Made by a program: the position numbers and the translations under genes
Notes under the pieces: generated by a model
Seen by the model: the letters and a program-made list of their open reading frames with translations, nothing else
Told to the model about the DNA's origin: nothing
Database searches by the model: none
From: Plasmopara viticola
Taxonomy: Eukaryota > Oomycota > Peronosporomycetes > Peronosporales > Peronosporaceae
NCBI GenBank assembly: GCA_001695595.3
Contig: MBPM02000001.1
Location: forward strand, 2,356,001 to 2,420,000
DNA: 64,000 nt
Reading direction: 5' to 3'
Shown here: positions 61,289 to 64,000 of the stretch, piece by piece
Layout of the letters: each line of letters begins with the position of its first letter
Numbering within the stretch: position 1 is the stretch's first letter

Positions 61289-62959
61289 ATGGCGTCACGG
61301 AGCAAGACGCCAGTGTCTCCACCAGCACTACCTGCAAGTAATCATGCGTCATTGCAGATGCCACGCAACGGCGATGCATTGGTCGTGTTTGCATCGCTTG
61401 CGGGCGCTTCTTTACGCTGTGTCGTAAATCCCCAGTGGCCATGCGAAGCTCTGCTTGTCGCAGCCGCGGACGCTTATCTCGCTGCCTTTCCACAGACTGA
61501 AGTACCGGAATGTAACGTTATTTTTCACCGTCAAAAAGACGAGTATCTCGTGGCTGGAACGCCAATCAGTGATTGTTGTGCAAATGGCGATGAATTGGAC
61601 CTGGGCGTGACTCTTCCAATCCATCCAAAAGCCCAAGTCGATGCTTCACAATCAAATCTTTCTGATGCCAAGCGCGTTCAGAAGGAGAAAGAAATGAGCG
61701 AATTCTGTGTGCTGTTCCATAAGCTTCCATTAGGGTTCACTATGAAACGCGGGCGTAACAACACTACGGAAGTAGGCACAATTTACCCAAAAAGTGCCGC
61801 GACACACTTTTCACGACTTGCGCCAGGTTTGACTATTGTAAATATTGCAGGTACGCAACTCAAAGACATGGGTCTCCGTCAGGTGCACGATGTGATTAAG
61901 AAAGCCGAGCTTCCGATACAAATATCCTTTCGAGGACCTGAGGCTGTCAAGTCGTCAATGGCGTCACCTGATTTCAAACAAAAGACGTTTACTGCAGTTC
62001 AGTCTTCGACTTTGTTACAAGAGAGAGGACGTCGCAAAGGATCTTTTGATATTCGTAGTGTGCGAACCAACAATAGCAATGGAAGTGGTAGTTGCAAAAG
62101 TCGAGGCAGGAAAAAACGAGGGAATGCAAAGAGGACTAACCAACAAAAGGAGAGAGGGAAAACAATTGATACACGAGAAGAGCATGGCGATAAAAGTGAA
62201 CCAATTATGTTCAATGAATCAGAGTCAGAGATTATGGCTGAAACGCACCTCGTTCGACAAATTGAGCAATTGAAAGTGCAACTTTTGTGCAAACACGAAG
62301 AAGCAAAACAAATTGCGCGACAACTCGAGACCTGCTCCGACCAATTGTTGACTTTGCGTCGTAAAATGGGCAATGAGCACCAGGGACCGACAATCACTCC
62401 TCGTTCACGTCAGGTTGCACCTCCGTCCGTTAATAATAATAATACGTCGAAAGTTCGCTTGACGTCCGAGGTATTAAAAGCTATGGACCAGAAAGCGGGT
62501 CTTCCTCGACGTGGTTCGCGTGCCTATGCCTCCTCGAATGTGTCGTCTGTCTCGGGATATTCGGCTCGATCCATGCCTGGTGCTCGCCCTACGATAGGGC
62601 AAACGCGCAGTGTGCGTGCAGCCACGGCCGACAATGTGTCCGTCTCGTCGTACACGTCAACTTCATCGAACACTTCGGCTCGCCACAATCGCTCACCGCG
62701 TGGTACAGCACTCGGTAATCTAAACAAACGGTACAATTATATGCCACAAAAGTATGCCGCGAACACCACTGGAGTTGCCGAAGCAGGGTCTACTTCCCTT
62801 TCATCTCGTGGAGCTGTCATGTCGCGTGCACGGGATTCACGAAATCCGTTTCTTACTCGAAGTGAAAGTCCAGGGGTTGGTTACTACGACGTGCAAGTCA
62901 AAGATCGCGTAAAAGGTGGAGAAATTGGCGACTCGGATCGCTCACTAGCGTGGTCTTGA
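61289..62959 (+). CDS. PDZ-domain, coiled-coil scaffold-like protein
   Basis: Intronless, 556 residues, ATG at 61289, only 108 bp after the BTB-ANK-FYVE gene on the same strand. Residues about 30-108 look like a ubiquitin-fold or RBD-type region (DALVVFASLAGASLRCVV .. GDELDLGVTLP). Residues about 138-216 form a PDZ-like domain: carboxylate loop LPLGFTM, then VGTIYPKSAATHFSRLAPGL, then IVNIAGTQL and the helix QVHDVIKKAELPIQISFRG. A basic stretch follows (GRKKRGNAKRTNQQKERGK), then a coiled coil at about 315-365 (LVRQIEQLKVQLLCKHEEAK), then a serine/arginine-rich disordered tail. PDZ domains bind C-terminal peptides, so this is probably a scaffold. The PDZ call is by motif and the N-terminal fold is tentative. 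Confidence 0.78.
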   Translation: MASRSKTPVSPPALPASNHASLQMPRNGDALVVFASLAGASLRCVVNPQWPCEALLVAAADAYLAAFPQTEVPECNVIFHRQKDEYLVAGTPISDCCANGDELDLGVTLPIHPKAQVDASQSNLSDAKRVQKEKEMSEFCVLFHKLPLGFTMKRGRNNTTEVGTIYPKSAATHFSRLAPGLTIVNIAGTQLKDMGLRQVHDVIKKAELPIQISFRGPEAVKSSMASPDFKQKTFTAVQSSTLLQERGRRKGSFDIRSVRTNNSNGSGSCKSRGRKKRGNAKRTNQQKERGKTIDTREEHGDKSEPIMFNESESEIMAETHLVRQIEQLKVQLLCKHEEAKQIARQLETCSDQLLTLRRKMGNEHQGPTITPRSRQVAPPSVNNNNTSKVRLTSEVLKAMDQKAGLPRRGSRAYASSNVSSVSGYSARSMPGARPTIGQTRSVRAATADNVSVSSYTSTSSNTSARHNRSPRGTALGNLNKRYNYMPQKYAANTTGVAEAGSTSLSSRGAVMSRARDSRNPFLTRSESPGVGYYDVQVKDRVKGGEIGDSDRSLAWS

Positions 62960-63197
62960 GGCGGCTTTTATATGCAACTTGCTAGAAATAATATGCAGCT
63001 AACAATAACTATAAAAATTTGCGAGATTGTCATTGCACGACAAATTTTAATTAATTGAACGCAAGGAAATGTCCTCGCACGAACGCGATTGCCTCGGCCT
63101 CTGGGCTTGGATCAAAGCAAGCCCAAGCGTAAGCTGGCTGCGACATAAATACTTGACTACGTCCTAACAACTATTCGCTTCCTGTATGCGTTCTTGG
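62960..63197. other. Spacer between convergent PDZ and cyclin genes
   Basis: A 238-bp spacer between two stop codons; no element is recognised. Confidence 0.35.
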
Positions 63198-64000
63198 TCA
63201 GAATTCAGCTACACTCGTGGGCGAGTCGTCTCGGTCGTACAGATTTTTAGTTCGTGGACCAAATGTCGCTTCAAAATGTTCCCAAAGCGCTTGAAAACAC
63301 GGTGTGACTTGCTTGTCATCGTACCCAGTAAGGACTGACAATTCATCTCGCCAGAGTGGAGTGACACCAAGAGCTTTTCGTGATGCTACTAGAATGCTCG
63401 CAGCTAGAACGGATGGTCGATAGACTTGGAGCGAGTACTCTTGCAATGCTAAATCCACAAAGAATTCGGCGTACTTGCAATAGTAACCATGAGCCTCATC
63501 TACTAGCTCGGAACCTAAGAGCCGGTCGTCGGCAAATAATACCGTCTGGTTCATAAATGCTGTAAGAAATGCAGTGGCGTCACCATAATTAGTCGCCAAT
63601 TCAGTCTGTACGCACATATCACCAAGTAAATTACAGGAGTACATACATGCGTTGAGTAAACTATTACATTTGTACGCACTTTTGAAAAATGGTGGCCTCT
63701 GCGTCACTAATATCGTCATGTGAGTACATGCGGTTCCCTAATTCCCAAAATTCTGCCATAGGCGGCAACTCCTCTTCCACGCCTTGAAATTTAAGTGCTA
63801 GACGCAAACAACTGAGTGCTAATAATTGAAAACGGTCTTTACGTGGCAGTGGCGTCTCGCACGCCAATAATGTTTCGAGATACCCTACTGCCGCATACAC
63901 GTATTCTTTCCGCATACGCAAATGCGTTTCCCCTACCTCAATCATCCAATCTATGAGCACGCGACGGTATTTAAGGTATTCGTATTGCTTAGAGTAATCC
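63198..64000 (-). CDS. Cyclin (mitotic A/B-like), 5' end cut by the window edge
   Basis: Regulatory subunit of a cyclin-dependent kinase. Two exons seen: 63676-64000 (open to the edge) and 63198-63605 with stop TGA. The first contains the cyclin box N-half, beginning DYSKQYEYLKYRRVLIDWMI then EVGETHLRMRKEYVYAAVGYLE; the RRVLIDWMIEV motif is the A/B-type signature. It continues LALSCLRLALKFQGVEEELPP to DAEATIFQKC. After the intron: TELATNYGDATAFLTAFMNQ, then the C-terminal cyclin fold (FVDLALQEYSLQVYRPSVLAASILVASRK). Splicing TGC|GTACAA to GTACAG|ACT keeps the frame. The N-terminus, including any destruction box, lies outside the window, so A versus B type cannot be set. Confidence 0.85.

Noticed and set aside
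1..64000. CRISPR array, bacterial operon, tRNA or rRNA genes
   Set aside because: No regularly spaced repeats, no operon-like tight gene strings with ribosome binding sites, and no rRNA or tRNA signatures were found; the intron-rich genes are eukaryotic.

Overview
The window looks like nuclear DNA of a peronosporalean oomycete (a downy mildew or a close Phytophthora relative). The evidence is: compact genes cut by short GT-AG introns (about 50-110 bp, longer in the ribosomal protein gene); an elicitin-like secreted protein with the six-cysteine layout, a family known only from oomycetes; a secreted GH6 cellulase; and long AT-rich gene-poor tracts filled with transposon relics. The species cannot be fixed from sequence alone.

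Layout. 1-9.8 kb is gene-poor and AT-rich, with a broken MULE transposase near 8.5-9.5 kb. 9.8-25.3 kb is a dense housekeeping island: ribosomal protein eL8 (L7a), a large F-BAR/GRAM/VASt/transmembrane protein, an EIF1AD-like protein (minus), an RS-rich protein, a Sel1-repeat protein, U2AF large subunit (minus), an elicitin-like protein (minus) and a small ankyrin protein. 25.3-44.1 kb is gene-poor. It holds a nearly perfect 500-bp foldback, three decayed copies of an unknown repeat, and two minus-strand SINE-like insertions with intact target-site duplications. 44.1-45.3 kb is the GH6 gene (minus). 45.8-50.5 kb is a decayed Copia LTR retrotransposon (minus). 50.5-58.8 kb has no recognisable gene. 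58.8-64 kb is a second island: a BTB-ankyrin-FYVE protein, a PDZ/coiled-coil protein, and the 3' part of a mitotic-type cyclin gene (minus) cut by the right edge.

Themes. Three genes concern RNA processing or translation (U2AF65, the RS protein, eL8), and the EIF1AD-like protein may join them. U2AF65 and the RS protein share an unusual N-terminal motif. Two proteins have domain mixes that point to membranes (F-BAR-GRAM-VASt-TM and BTB-ANK-FYVE). Two head-to-head gene pairs are separated by only about 125 bp. Exon boundaries were read by eye from splice consensus and frame; where every junction fits, the spliced length is a multiple of three, which is stated per gene. Start codons are ATG choices made from the sequence.
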